Shown: positions 47,230 to 59,391 of the stretch, piece by piece
How the letters are laid out: every line of letters starts with the position of its first letter
Numbering within the stretch: the stretch's first letter is position 1
Assembly: GCA_026874595.1 (NCBI GenBank)
Contig: CM049320.1
Location: 19,911,714-19,975,713 of the forward strand
Length of the DNA stretch: 64,000 bases
Direction: 5' to 3'
DNA from: Sipunculus nudus
Taxonomy: Eukaryota > Annelida > Sipuncula > Golfingiida > Sipunculidae
The notes under the pieces: model-generated
Told to the model about the DNA's origin: nothing
Seen by the model: only the letters and a program-made list of their open reading frames with translations
The model's database searches: none
Program-made: the position numbers and the translations under genes

Positions 47230-48069
47230 GCCAGGGAACAGGGCACATGAATATATATATTGATATACATGTGTATGGGGTATGTATAAAAAACGATGAC
47301 TTTCGCGGGCATTGTTCATATTAAGTGTGTCATCTTCGAAGCTACATTGTTATTTGCGCTGAGTAGCTGCTTTATTTATAGGCTACGTGGCCGCGATCGA
47401 ATTTACTCAGACTGGATGGTAATTCAAATAGGCCTATGATTGCAGGTGAGAACTTCGACGTTGTGAGCACACGTTCTAGGTTTAGGCCTACTAGTTTTAA
47501 AGGCTCAGGTTAAGACTTTTACTGTTACTGTTAGTATTACGTACACACTGGTGGGAAATATGATAGGGTTTGAACATGCACGATCTCAGCTTGACGCATG
47601 CTCAGCAATTCAAAATTAAATGGGAATCTTTATTGTGGATCAAAATATATTTGCAGTAAATCTTGGAGACATGTATAGAAAACGAGTCTTGTGTAGGAAT
47701 CTTTGTATTGGCACATGACCAGATATTACTTGACATAGACATATCGAGTCCTCCATTGTATTACTGTGCGAGGTACGTGTTACAGGGATTCACACCAACA
47801 CGCCAACTTTGTTATATATAGGCCTACACGTATTCCCAGTGTTACTGAACTTCATGTTCTATCTTGCCAAGTGCATTGGCGCTCAATTTAAACTGTCTTG
47901 TTGGTACTTGGATATAGTGAACCCAAACAAGTAAAATAATTCAGCTGATATTGTTGCACAGTCGAATCTCGTGTGATTATAAATATTTCGCCTAATATGA
48001 TCACACTGAAATAATTTGCACGCCTAATAAATATCTGGAAAGAACCAGTTCACGTGTAGTGAGTTAATT

Positions 48070-48505
48070 GTAGCATAGCAACATGATGCTATCCATGACC
48101 CTCCTGACCTGACCTTTACTCTATGACCTCGATGTTGCCACGCCCCCATTTCGATTGATGTTCGATTTCTTACAAACTTCGATTTAAATTATTACATTTT
48201 TGCTTTTCAACATTTTTAGATATTGCACACATGGTTTCTTTTTGTGTAATTTGAACTGGAAGTGTGATCAATTTCATATGCGGGCTTTCCATGAGCTGTC
48301 AATCAAAAGCCGACCCAGTTTAGACCACGCGCACGCGAGACTTGGCTTGCCCGCCATCTTTGGTTTTCATGACAGACGACTCAGTTGTGTTTTGTTCACA
48401 AACTGTCGTCTGCTGGGGGCAAACTGGAGCCTCAGCGTCCGGATCTTGCAGGAGGAGCTGGTCAGGGACTGTAACAGTCTGCCTGGCTGATTTGTTGCCT
48501 TTCCC
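48070..48505 (+). promoter_or_regulatory. CROCC promoter and 5' UTR region
   Basis: Upstream of the CROCC start codon, a YY1-like element cccgccatctttgg lies at 48350-48363 in a locally GC-richer stretch, typical of transcription start regions. Further upstream are a Sp/KLF-like ccacgccccc (about 48138-48147) and a half-matching X-box gtagcatagcaac (48070-48082). A 96-codon open frame ending at 48490 would be upstream of the start and is probably not a protein. Confidence 0.4.
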
Positions 48506-48550
48506 ATGAGTAGAAGAGACCGGGAGCAGCGTTTGGAAAAAGTCATTCAG
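48506..48550 (+). CDS. CROCC: Rootletin, coding exon 1
   Basis: ATG at 48506 opens 15 codons, MSRRDREQRLEKVIQ, ending at donor CAG|gtcaga (48551), phase 0. The end LEKVIQ joined to KLEDTVL of the next exon matches the vertebrate rootletin N-terminus (LETVIQTLESSVL). Rootletin is the main component of the ciliary rootlet and of centrosome linker fibres; it forms long parallel coiled coils. Confidence 0.8.
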
Positions 48551-49926
48551 GTCAGAAATCGTGTTGACACTTTTGTATTAGCCCCTGCAGGTTCTTGCTT
48601 GTTTTGGTTTCTTGGCGCCCGGTGATTGGACTGTTTCTGAGTATAAGATTGAACCCTGCACTTAAAGAAGTCCACATAGAATCTTTCTACAGCACCCCCG
48701 TATAATCATGTTAAAAAATTCTTTATGATTAAAAATATCAGGAACAGGGCTTTAAATTAACGGTTTACAGAGTCCTATATCATGAACAAAGTGGGCGTGG
48801 CTTCAAATGTCAAATTTGAATTTTAAAGGGCAATGAATTGTAGGGTTTTAAAACTTTAAATTGCGTGTATTATCTTGGTCTAAGCTTCACATCTTTGCAA
48901 ACGACACCTATTGCTGAGTTTAGCAAGGGACTTTTTATTTAGACTCTGATATCAAATAATCAAAATTTATGTTCTTTAAAATTTAATTTAGTGTACATTG
49001 CGAGCGTCTCAGTAAAATTAAAAACATATGACATCAGAGCCAATTAGTGGTTGTGTACGTTGATAATAGGAAAAATATGGCCAGGAGTAACCTATAGTGG
49101 AATGCCATAGGTTTTGAAGATTTTATTTAGGGAGTTAACAGTGAAGAAAACAATACCTGCCCAATATATGTAAATCTATCCGGTACTAGAGGTAAAAATA
49201 TAGGTTTAAAGTGCAGTATAGGAGACCTGCCTGCACATTGGTTGTGCATTTACTTAATTTTTGTTTTTTAATGATGTTGTCTTATTTTTTAATGTGAATA
49301 AAAAAAATGTAAAATTTATGTATAATGATGGAATCATCTAAAATAAGCTCTGTGTAGTTTTTTAGCAAGAAAAATTAGGACAATCTCAGACAGGTAACTT
49401 TGACACCTGCACTTTAACCAAATTTCTATAGATGAAAAACTTAACCATACTTGCAGGTATTTTGAATAGAACAATTTAGCATCAAGGATGGCAGATTGAT
49501 TAAGGACACTGACACAGGATTTATCTTTTAAGGACACCGGCCACACACATAAATTCATTGAATTTGACTGTTGCTGAATCAGTGAATGGATAATATGTAT
49601 ATTAATATGTAAGTTAACAATGGGCTGGGAAAACAAGATTTACATCATTCACAACCAGCAGTAACATTCAGAATGTTGAGAATGTAAAATTGACAATTTT
49701 TTGGTGTAATATTACATATTTTCTGATTATGGTTCGAACATGGAAATGACAGAAAAACTTTATTCATCCATAATTTTTAAGTCACAGCCCATATGTAGTG
49801 GCAGGAATTATAATCACTTCCATGTACTATATGAGATTACATATGATACAGTACTGTGTACGGCCATAATGAAATGATGGATCATTTTGCCTTAGGTGCC
49901 CTTCAGGTGTGTGTTCTGACTGTTTG

Positions 49927-49954
49927 ATATATATATATATATATATATATATAT
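49927..49954. repeat. (TA)n microsatellite
   Basis: Short TA run in CROCC intron 1. Confidence 0.95.
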
Positions 49955-51324
49955 TTCTATGTTTATAACCTTCCCCAATTTACAAAATTTTACTATATAT
50001 ATAATCTGCATACTTTAATGCCTTGCAGCAGCATTATGAATATATACATGTATACAGGCAGTATCAAAACAGTATTAGGAAGCGGTTTCTCTGGCAGAAT
50101 TTCTTTAACTTCAACCCAGGAACTTAATTTTTTCTTGTAAAAAAATCCTACAAATTTGAAAAACTGACAGAAAGGTGCCAGCCAATATATTTTTTATTTT
50201 TTTTCAGGATAGTTGTGGTTTATATGTTGATCAATTTCACATGCAATTAGTTATGAATGACAGATATATTTACATGAGATACAATATCTGAAAATGTCTT
50301 GTTGTCCAAGAGACAGTTTGTGTGTTTACTTTTGGCTGATCTCAGCTGAACCATGTAAAAGTCCTTTAGATCTCTTCCACTTGAGTGAGGTCACTGGCCA
50401 TAATACAGCAAACAAAATCTGAAAGCCTGATTCAGACCCCACGTAAATACACCATAGTGTAATATGAGCACTGTCTGGTGGCGCCATAGCAGATATACGA
50501 GGAGAAGGCTTCACCAGTTCTTATTCTTAAGATTTCTTAAGATTCTTATAAGTGCAGACAGAACAGTGCTGAATAGATGGCAAGTCCTCAAGGCTGTACC
50601 TTCAATAAGTGTGCTCTCATTGCTGTCAATCTGACTTCTTTTATTTGTTAAGCAAACAAAGTGTAGGTGAAATGATCTAATTTTGTATATACTCTTGGTT
50701 AAATATGAATGGGCATGTTCAAGAATGCAATATTCTGTATTAGCTTGCATTCAGTTATAAATAGGACGAAATTTTGATCTTAGCAGAAAGATTTGTCAGA
50801 GCCTTAATTCCTTTATCCTATCTCGGAATTTTAAAGATGTAACTGTTAACTATGTACGCACACACACATAAAGAATGAAACTGCTTGTGTTGAGCTCATT
50901 TCTTGTATTTAATTCATTCAAACTATAAGACCAAGGTCTTGCAAATAATTTGATTAATTAATTTACCAAGAAAATTGTGCTTGAGACAAACTCAGACCAA
51001 TGAGAAAGCTTTGAGACTTTCAAGGTTTTACATATAAACTAGTTTTTATTTGGTATTTTTATATTTGATTAAAATTTATAATAAGGACTTTGTCACGGGA
51101 TATATTGACATTTTAAAGCTAGTTAAACACAGCAGGGTTTTATTGTATTTAACCCTACGTCGAATGTGAAAGAAAATGGGTGTTTATTGTCTAGTATCAT
51201 CAGTGATGTCAGTCTCAACTGTCATCTGACCTTACACTAAGTTGCCTTCCTGGTCTTTCAATCCTGAGCAGCCTCTGCCTGTTCAATCTATATTAAAAGC
51301 TTTCCATGGTTCAGCCATAATGTT

Positions 51325-51530
51325 CAATTACAAGTAGGCTATTTTTTCTACATTTTGTTTGCTGCCCATAACCAGTACCCATTCACTCCTGGGTAGAGAG
51401 TTTACCCTTTTGGTAACTGTTGTGACTTTTGCTACCCTTGAGACTTTGCACAGTTCATAGTAAGTATGGGACATGAACCCACAACCTTGTGGCCACAAGT
51501 CCAACACCATGCCCCACAAGTAGAACTAAT
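51325..51530 (-). mobile_element. tRNA-derived SINE-like element
   Basis: On the - strand a pol III head is visible: ggggcatggtgttggac as a degenerate A box (about 51515-51499) and ggttcatgtccc within gtgggttcatgtccc as a B box (about 51480-51467). This is followed by a non-tRNA body containing 'gaatgggtactggttatggg'. No terminal repeat or target duplication was confirmed. Confidence 0.55.
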
Positions 51531-51694
51531 GGTAGTATAAGACATGTATACATACAGACTGCATACTGACAGACTAGTTTGACATGATCTTTGATACTGT
51601 GATAGACACTTTGCTCAGGCTGCTCATTGTTTCTGGTTTATCAATGCTTTCTCTGTCTTGTTTATTGATTCATGTTTAGCCATGTGGACAGATT

Positions 51695-51970
51695 GCCAGT
51701 GGGGCCTGGACAGCAGAGCGGTTAAACGGCCTCCTCCCCTGATGACCCTGTCTCAATCCCAGGTGCTGCCTTGAGAGTGGGTTGTAGTGGCCCATCCAGG
51801 GTTGGTGGTTCTCTCCATGTTTTCTTGGCTTCCTCCACCTCTCTCACTACAATCTTAAACTATCAGTATCTTCTGTTTTCCCCTCAAATATCTAAAGTTC
51901 TGTATACGACTCAATCTGTCAAACGTTGTTGCTAAGGTAGCCAGTGCGGGTCAGATTTTCCGGAGACTTT
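51695..51970 (+). mobile_element. tRNA-derived SINE-like element
   Basis: The head ggacagcagagcggttaaac resembles an A box and the first stem-loops of a Leu/Ser-type tRNA; ctgtctcaatcccag is a decayed B box. A C/T-rich body follows. It lies just downstream of an oppositely oriented SINE-like sequence. Confidence 0.55.
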
Positions 51971-54591
51971 TGACTGGCTCGAGTCATTCTCTAAATGACC
52001 TGTGAAGAACAGATTGCAAGTCCTGTTATGGTCTATCCCATAACGTAAGTCACATACAGTTTGTATTGTATGCTTAATTGATCAGTGTTCCAGCATTGAT
52101 AGAATACTCAGATTGGTCTCTATGGCTAATTTATTCATATGCTGAATTCATGATGTTTTCTTTGGGAGACTGTTGCTTTATGATGTATTTGCCAGAGGGA
52201 ACTTGGTCTCAGAGGCAATGGGTTTATATATGGACTTCAGTGTGTTAAAGAACTTCATATATGTACAAGTCTTGAATGTTCTGTGAGAGGGATCAGAGGG
52301 ATAGATTATGCAACTGGAAGTTGTAATTTAATCAGGGATGTCAGACAGGCACATAAGTGCATTGAAAGGTATTTCCATTTGTAACAATCCGTTGGAAAGA
52401 ATGCTTTCCACATAAGTAGCTGATAAGTAGTAACAAACATGACACAAAGATGAAATATGTTGGCACATTTACAGTAACCTGGACACTCGGAACTCCTCAA
52501 TCGAATTTGTATTCTGACCAAGAATACTCGAAAATTATGCTAGGGTTATTTGGAAATCCCGAGCTGCACTGGTATCTAGCCCTGTGCTTTGCGATTGGAA
52601 AACAGCAGCGCTTCATGTTTTACCATAGAATAAAAAAGAATTGTGCATATATTTTGTAGATATATGTAGATATACAATGTAGATAAGGTTCATAAGATGA
52701 TCGATATATATATAGATATATATACATTCCTTTATATCCCTCCAGCTTTGTGCTGTATTTTGCTAGTCACTTGCTACCTGTCAGTCTACAGTTCACCAAA
52801 GAAGTGTTTTAAAGCTCTAAGGAGTGGATGCTCCATAGAATCAATTCATACCTCCTTACTCATGAAGTCTGTCAAACTCTAAAACCATTCCCACAGGATC
52901 AATCAGCAAGAGCGTGCTGTGTGCTTTCAAGTTCACAACAAACACATTTGTGTTAGCTTTCCACGGGAACAATCCTTGCCCAGTGATAATGTTTTAGAAA
53001 ACCTGACCTGTGGTTGAAGAGCTAAGGGATATCGTTCACACTCCGTTTTTAGTGGACCACTTTTGTTTTATACTTGTGATTCATGGGATAGCATGAGGCA
53101 CTCAGGCCTAGGCTTGCTGCATGTCTCTTTTTATTTCCATCATGTTGATCTTTATGGCGCCTAGTTATTAAAAGTTTGTGGAGGGAAATTCAATACGTGA
53201 CTTATCTAAAGCACTGCCTGTTCTTTTTCACTTTGCCAGGGGCTTCTTGTACATCTTCACAATAGGAATGATAATAACATCCTGGAACATGTGGCATGGA
53301 CCCTTGTGGATCTGCATCTGATTTTTGATGAAGTCATTGATTCAAACATTTGAGTCTTCTGATGTTTTAATATAAATATGCAGTGGCAAGAAGCAAAAGA
53401 TTTTGGTTTTTGGATTTTGGTACATATTGGTACATATAATAAGTATATACCAATAATACCATTAAAAATCTGATTCTGTATGTCTCTGTCAGTTTGTAGC
53501 CTGTAACCAGCCAAAACAGTACATGATGGGCTTTAGCAGTAAATTTTTTGAATCAGTGTATATTTTATAAACAGTATATCTATATTTTTAAGCTTTGACA
53601 GAATTATACTGCTGCAGAGTCACAGGTTTTAGACAGTTCATTTGAACTTTTGTGCATCAGACAATGCTGACCTCCTCCTTTGTTTCATATTCACTGACTC
53701 AGTTTGAAGCTCACTTCTGGGCACTTCACCAGGGACAGCTGTTTTGCTTAATTCATCCTAATTCATATGGATTATCTAGATAACATCTCCCTGTGTATCT
53801 CAAAACAGAACTACCATATATATGTTGTTCCCAATAATGTAGCGCTTGCTTTCTTTGCTGGATAAACTTTATAAAATATATAAATATTTATATTATTTAT
53901 TGTGCCCACTCCCACATTAACCCACACACTTCTAAAATTTCCAATATCTAATTGCTCAGGACTGCATTGAATAATAAAAATTGAAATGTTTAAACCTCTG
54001 TTTAAAGATATACCATGCATTGTTATAAGTCCAAAGGAAATAATCCAAACTGGTAATTTTATATGTAAAATGTTTGTAACAAAGAAAAAATATGATGGTG
54101 AATAATATATTTTCATCAATATACCCAGTTTTAGATGATTAGGATTTCCAGTGTATCCTATAGAGTACATTTTGCTTTGTGAAACATTAGTGAAACATAT
54201 TGTGCTGTTACCGTATAACAGTGTTATCAACTGTGCAGGATAAGACTTGCAGTTTGATGTATTGATTTATATTTTTCATTATATTGTGAACTGCCACAAG
54301 AGAGGGGTGTCCCATAACAAGTCCAAACAGTAAATCTGCAGATCCAATATTAGCTTTATTTTCTTGTGCCTGCATCTTTGACTGCCATTTCAGTCACTAT
54401 TTTTGTCATTATTAGTAAGATGTCTTACTGGCACAGCTCAGCAGTTTGCCTCTATGTAACAGCTAATTTTATTTTTTAGTATTGGTGGTAAATGTACATT
54501 GTTCCAGATGTTACAAACTATTTACATTTCACAGAAAGTGGACATATATACTGAATATAAGTAGGGCTTGCCATTAACTTTTGAAATGTAG

Positions 54592-54596
<5 letters not shown>

Positions 54597-54632
<36 letters not shown>
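54597..54632. repeat. (TA)n microsatellite
   Basis: TA run with one G interruption. Confidence 0.95.
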
Positions 54633-54834
54633 CTTTCTTGAAGTGTGCTAGCTGTGAACATAAGAAACATTCTCTCTGTCACAGAGAACTTATATTTTCC
54701 TTATTCTTTTGTGTAATTACTTATTCTTTTGTGTAATTACAAGTGCCATGTGACATTGTCCTTGTCAGTAGGCTCCCTTCAAGTATGAGTTATAATTGGT
54801 ATAACTCTAAAAGATATTATTTCACCACATTGCT

Positions 54835-54918
54835 TTGCAGGATCTGACAGGGTTTGAAATGAGGACCTTCAATTTTGAAATCCAATACTTTAACCACTGG
54901 GCTACACATGTACCCTTT
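54835..54918 (-). mobile_element. tRNA-like SINE head
   Basis: On the - strand tagcccagtggttaaag is a good A box (54904-54894) and catttcaaaccc (54861-54850) is a B box, spaced as in a tRNA. The rest of the cloverleaf pairs poorly, so this is a SINE head and not a working tRNA gene. Confidence 0.6.
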
Positions 54919-56629
54919 CATAAGTTTTACTCTATATTATAAAATTATTGGCAAAATAGTTTTTCTCCAGCATGGTGTATTACTGGTATAATGAATTATC
55001 ATGATTACGATGGGCACTGGATAATGCCTAGTCTTATGCATAGAAGAAAAGGAACTCCGACAGTTTTCTGTGATGTACACAATGTTAATTTGAGACCCAG
55101 TCAGCATGCAGTCCCATGGTAGCTTAATTTGGATTAACTTAAGCTCTGTGCCAGGGCACTTTGCATGTGTCCTATTAGTAGATGATGTTATGAAAGCCAG
55201 CATGGTGTCTGCATTAAGCAAACTTCATCACAAAAACTAACAGAAGCAAGGGAGACAACCCCATTGGCTGATCCGTTATGATTGTCAGGACTAATCATTA
55301 CCAGACCATAATTAGAGGCCAGCGATATGGGGGTGGTTTGGTGAAGGGCTGAAAAACACAGCTAATAATTAGTTAATCAATAGGATAGAGGAAAATTAAT
55401 CTGCTTGACTGGCATCAGGATGGAGGGTGGGGGGAAAACTGGGATTGTGTTCACCATCTGTCTATTAGGTCAACACACACATAATGATTAATACTAAGCA
55501 TAAACTAAAACACAGGGAAAATACTGCAGTCTCTGGTTGAAGATTTTTTTTGTATTTTTAATCATTATAAGAGGCTTTATTTTAATAGCAATCTGAAGAT
55601 AAATTTATAAGCACAAGACAGTGAACACTTGAACAATCAGAGGATTGTGATAGTCAGTGTTTGCAGGCCTGCCAAAGAGTGGCTCTTCTTTTAGAAATAA
55701 ACTGAAAATGACACTTATTACTCTTTTCTTCAAATTCTTATTGATTACCAGCCTACTTTTTCCCTCTATTTTCAGTTGTGCTGTGACAGTCCAGTTAGTT
55801 CAAGATGGGACACTTTTTATAAGTCCTTAGCCATGAAAAAAAAGTCATACATTTTTCAGTATGTTTATGAACTCTGTGCAGAGAACTGAGTGAAAGCAGT
55901 AGCAATGCTTCAACCACAGGTAATGGCCTTAAATATAAGAGATATATATTTACACATTCTTGACCTTGTGGGGTTTAGTAAAACAAACAAGGGAGCAATA
56001 CAGTACTTTGACATTAACCCGCGAGAGCAATCCTTGGTATAGATGTATAACAGATCCTGTCATGTGACCAGGGATACGTGGAAACTTATTACACCATGTA
56101 TGGGAACGGGTGCTTATCCTATCACAAATCCTGTGTGGTGCTCCTACCAACAGCAGAATGTTAAAGAACTTCAAGTCTGTGTTGCCCCTTCAGGACACAT
56201 GCATCAGTACTTTTCTTGTTATCTTGTGACCATTGTATCACGGGACATGGCCACCATTTATTGTGAACACTAGGGGTGATTAGTATCCGTACACTATCAC
56301 AGACTATCACTGTAGTGGGCTAATACACTGTCTGGTTAAACAAAACCTGTCCCTGGTGATACCTGACCATTCAAGATAGGGCATTCCGCCAATATGCTCT
56401 CGGCTATATGGTTTATGAGCTCTGGTCAGTCCAGTGGCCAATATGGGTGTCTGGAATGGTATATATTACACCCAGGTAGGGGGTCTAAGTTATAAATGTG
56501 GAATCTAGGATTTGTTAGTCATTTCTGTGTATTGATTTTGGAAATATTGGTCTGGGAAGTGCGGCCTTCAGATTATTGGTCTGAACAAATTGGGTATTCT
56601 ATTCAAATCATATACCAGTATGTATCTGA

Positions 56630-56641
<12 letters not shown>

Positions 56642-56692
<51 letters not shown>
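56642..56692. repeat. (TA)n microsatellite
   Basis: TA run preceded by a short (TG)n stretch. Confidence 0.95.
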
Positions 56693-56696
<4 letters not shown>

Positions 56697-58865
56697 GATA
56701 TTCCTTATGAAATGGTTCTTTCATGCATCTTTACTTCATAAAGGCGACCATGTTTCCTTTCTGATGATCTTACAGATACAAACATCACTTGAAGGATAAG
56801 ATTAAGAAAAAAAAAAAAATCTTTCATTGTCATGGAGACTTGAATTATAAAGTAGTCTATTTTAGTATTTTTGTCATAATTTTTGTGGTATTATTTTATC
56901 ATTCCTCGTTTAAGAACCTGTTTGAACTGAACTGTAAATAAATGTTCTGTGTATTTACAATCAGTTAATTTCTATATTATATCAAATTAGTATGTACATA
57001 CATTTGATATATTCTGATATCAAGAATTTACACCTAATATATTTGTAATTCTTTCAAAAAAGTTCACACTTTCTGTGCAGTACTTGTACACTGTCTTACC
57101 TTAATCAAGGACACTCTTCAGCAGTGCTGGAACTGTTGGAGAATAAAGGCATTAATGGCAAGGATTATTAAATATTCAATAAAAGTCAGATATTTCATTC
57201 CAACTCTGTTCCTGTCTGTTTGCACCAGTATGATAAATGAGTATAGGAAGACGGCATCCAGTCAGAAATTACTACAGGTATATTGCGACAAGTGCACAAG
57301 GGACAGAGACGGGTTTATAATGACATGGCTACCAATTTCCACCTGTGGGGGTAGGTCCTGTATAATTGAAGGACCACCACGCAATATTAAACAGCCACGA
57401 GCATGCCTCTGTCATTTATATAAGGATCGTGGGTATATAAGGCCAGAATTCACCTGATAGGAGGATTCAAAATTTAGAATGATCATTTAAGCAGGTAAAA
57501 GGCTTTTCTTTTGCTGATTTTGTGGTTTTTGTACAGGTGTTTTGATCTTAATAATCATCATATGAGGCTATAGTATCAATTTAAAATCTTCAGGAAATTG
57601 ATATTTTTTTCTTGCATTGAGCTGAATATATATATTGTTTTCAGTGAAAGTGGCATTATTGTTATGCTAATTCCTAAGCAGATTAATTATGGTAGAAAAA
57701 ATAAATGTGAGAGGTTTTTAGTGCAGTATTTGTTTGATTTTAAATGTTATACATAATAATGTGGCAGAAAGTCTGCAGCTGCATGTATTCCTTAATTATT
57801 AATAATTATATCATATGATCATCTTCATAAACATGCATTTACTAAAGAGAGTGACAGAAAAAGGATATACAAATCATGCTGAATTATTTTAGGAATAGAA
57901 ATATCAGTATATCATGTGACAAACTTATTTGAAAGATCATTGCAAGTCAGTAGAACAGTGGGAGACTCTCATCCTCACGGAAGGTGTCATACTAAATATG
58001 ACTGAGTGATGATGTGAAGATTAATTCCGTAACAGTGACTTCAATTAGTCTGGCACAGTATCTGTAGCAGTGACCCTGTCTCCCTTAGTTGACATTTGAT
58101 GATTATAGGTCAGACTGTATTATTGTGACTAATACATAAGCTTTATCAGCATATGTTGCAATTACTTGTAAATTTGTCACTCTTAAACTCAGGTTATATA
58201 TTTGATATTCCTTTGATAATTTCTGTAAGCTGGTTTGTAATGTGCTGTAGTGATGCTCTGAGTACTCTTTCCCACAGTTTCAGTATATATCCATGGCCAC
58301 AGTTTCAGTATATATCCATGGTCTTAAAACAGTCATTCGTGCCAGGTTAAAATACTTAGAGTTAGGCCCAAGATCTTAATGTTTCCAGTTTAAACCCTAC
58401 TGGAGCCTTGACAGTAGGGCTAATGCAGTTAATTGATATATCAGTCAGTGCAGCAAGACTGTAATTATTATTGATGGCTCTGGGTCTGGCAATTAAAATT
58501 AACAGCCAGTGCAATCAGTGGTGACTTTGACAAGGATCAGTATTGTTATTGATAGCTTTAACAAAATCAGTTAAAAAAATTAATTAAGCCTTCATTGAGT
58601 AAGATGTACAGTCACCAAAACATCAGATTATTATTGTACAGAAAACAGTACAACAGAGTTTTATACACTTCTTGCATAGTGTTCTCATGAACCTTCTGCT
58701 AATCTATTTCTTTCAATCACTGCTTGCATGAGGAGCTGTTACTGTATTCAATCACCAGGTGGCTAGCGCAGGGACAAGATTATACTATCATTGTTGTTTT
58801 TTACCGATCAGAGCAGGGCACTCCAAAGTGTTGGGGAAGTTTTAAGGCTTGGCTTGGCACCAGTA

Positions 58866-58985
58866 ATACAAGGCTCCCCTGGTGGCATTCTATTGTAAAT
58901 GGTCCTTGTGCTAGCAGTGGTTGAATGAAATGGATTTATGGAAGGAATGTAGTGAGACCACTGTGTAAGGGGTGTAAGATTTTTA
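58866..58985 (+). repeat. Dispersed repeat R, copy 3
   Basis: Blocks 'tacaaggctcccctggtgg', 'gaaatggatttatggaaggaat' (split by small changes) and 'ccactgtgtaaggggtgt' occur in the same order and spacing as at 8722-8845. Confidence 0.6.
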
Positions 58986-59100
58986 GAGTTAATAAAGATT
59001 TTCAGAGTAAGTTCAGTTGTGGGTGAAAAGTGGTGTTTCATATAATATAACAAGGATGGTATATGACAAAATTGATCATGTATGTATTTTTGTGTTGTAG

Positions 59101-59391
59101 AAGTTAGAAGACACTGTATTGAAGGACTCCGACAGCCCGCCACTGAAAGGGGCTACAGAGGGCAGCACCACCAAAGTCCCGGCGCGGATCCGGGAGATCA
59201 TCACCAAGCATCTTTCGTCAGAAGACGTGAGCACGCTAAGTGAAAGCGCCATGGCAGCACCAACTGTTAGCCAGTTACAGGAGGAGAATAGGATGCTTTC
59301 AGCAGAACTGAACCGAGTCGAAGATCTGCTGTCAGCAAGCCGGGCTGAGAGAGATGAGATTGGCATCAAGTACAGCGCTTTGTCTGATCGG
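59101..59391 (+). CDS. CROCC: Rootletin, coding exon 2
   Basis: 97 codons between acceptor tgttgtag (ending 59100) and donor CGG|gtaagt (59392), phase 0. Residues 16-112 of the short form. After KLEDTVL comes a Ser/Pro-rich linker, then ARIREIITKHLSSE, which matches vertebrate ALIREIVTRNLS. From about residue 73 there is a coiled coil: LQEENRMLSAELNRVEDLL and then RAERDEIGIKYSALSDR, closely matching rootletin LQEEN-x-LLQQELSRVEDLL-x-SRAERDELAIKY. This is a nearly diagnostic rootletin signature. The remaining exons of this very long protein lie to the right of the window. Composition is clearly more GC-rich than the introns. Confidence 0.92.

Larger units (their letters stand above)
41881..48199. 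other. Divergent intergenic region between PEX2 and CROCC
   Basis: No gene is supported. It contains microsatellites at 42455-42504, 42977-43030 and 47153-47225, a MITE at 44252-44445, a GC-rich block at 45558-45694 and a fragment with cagtcgaatctcg (about 47960-48010) resembling the ends of the pogo-like elements. Confidence 0.75.
48551..59100 (+). other. CROCC intron 1 (10.5 kb)
   Basis: GT at 48551, AG at 59099-59100. It contains TA microsatellites (49927-49954, 54597-54632, 56642-56692), SINE-like sequences (51325-51530, 51695-51970, 54835-54918), a copy of repeat R (58866-58985), and small exact tandem duplications at 54701-54740 (20-bp unit) and 58272-58321 (25-bp unit). I see no further exon. 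Confidence 0.75.

Noticed and set aside
48200-48490. 96-codon frame just upstream of the rootletin start
   Set aside because: Out of the rootletin frame, ends before the start codon and covers promoter-like sequence; at most an upstream open frame.
53811-54230. 139-codon - strand frame, the longest open frame outside exons
   Set aside because: AT-rich, with Ile/Tyr/Phe-heavy composition and no domain or start context; a frame of this length is expected occasionally by chance in 64 kb of such DNA.
54835-54918. Functional tRNA gene
   Set aside because: A and B boxes are present but the acceptor and anticodon stems do not pair well; better explained as a SINE head.
57155-57457. 100-codon + strand frame in CROCC intron 1
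   Set aside because: No similarity to rootletin or any family I know; not bounded by convincing splice sites that keep the CROCC frame.
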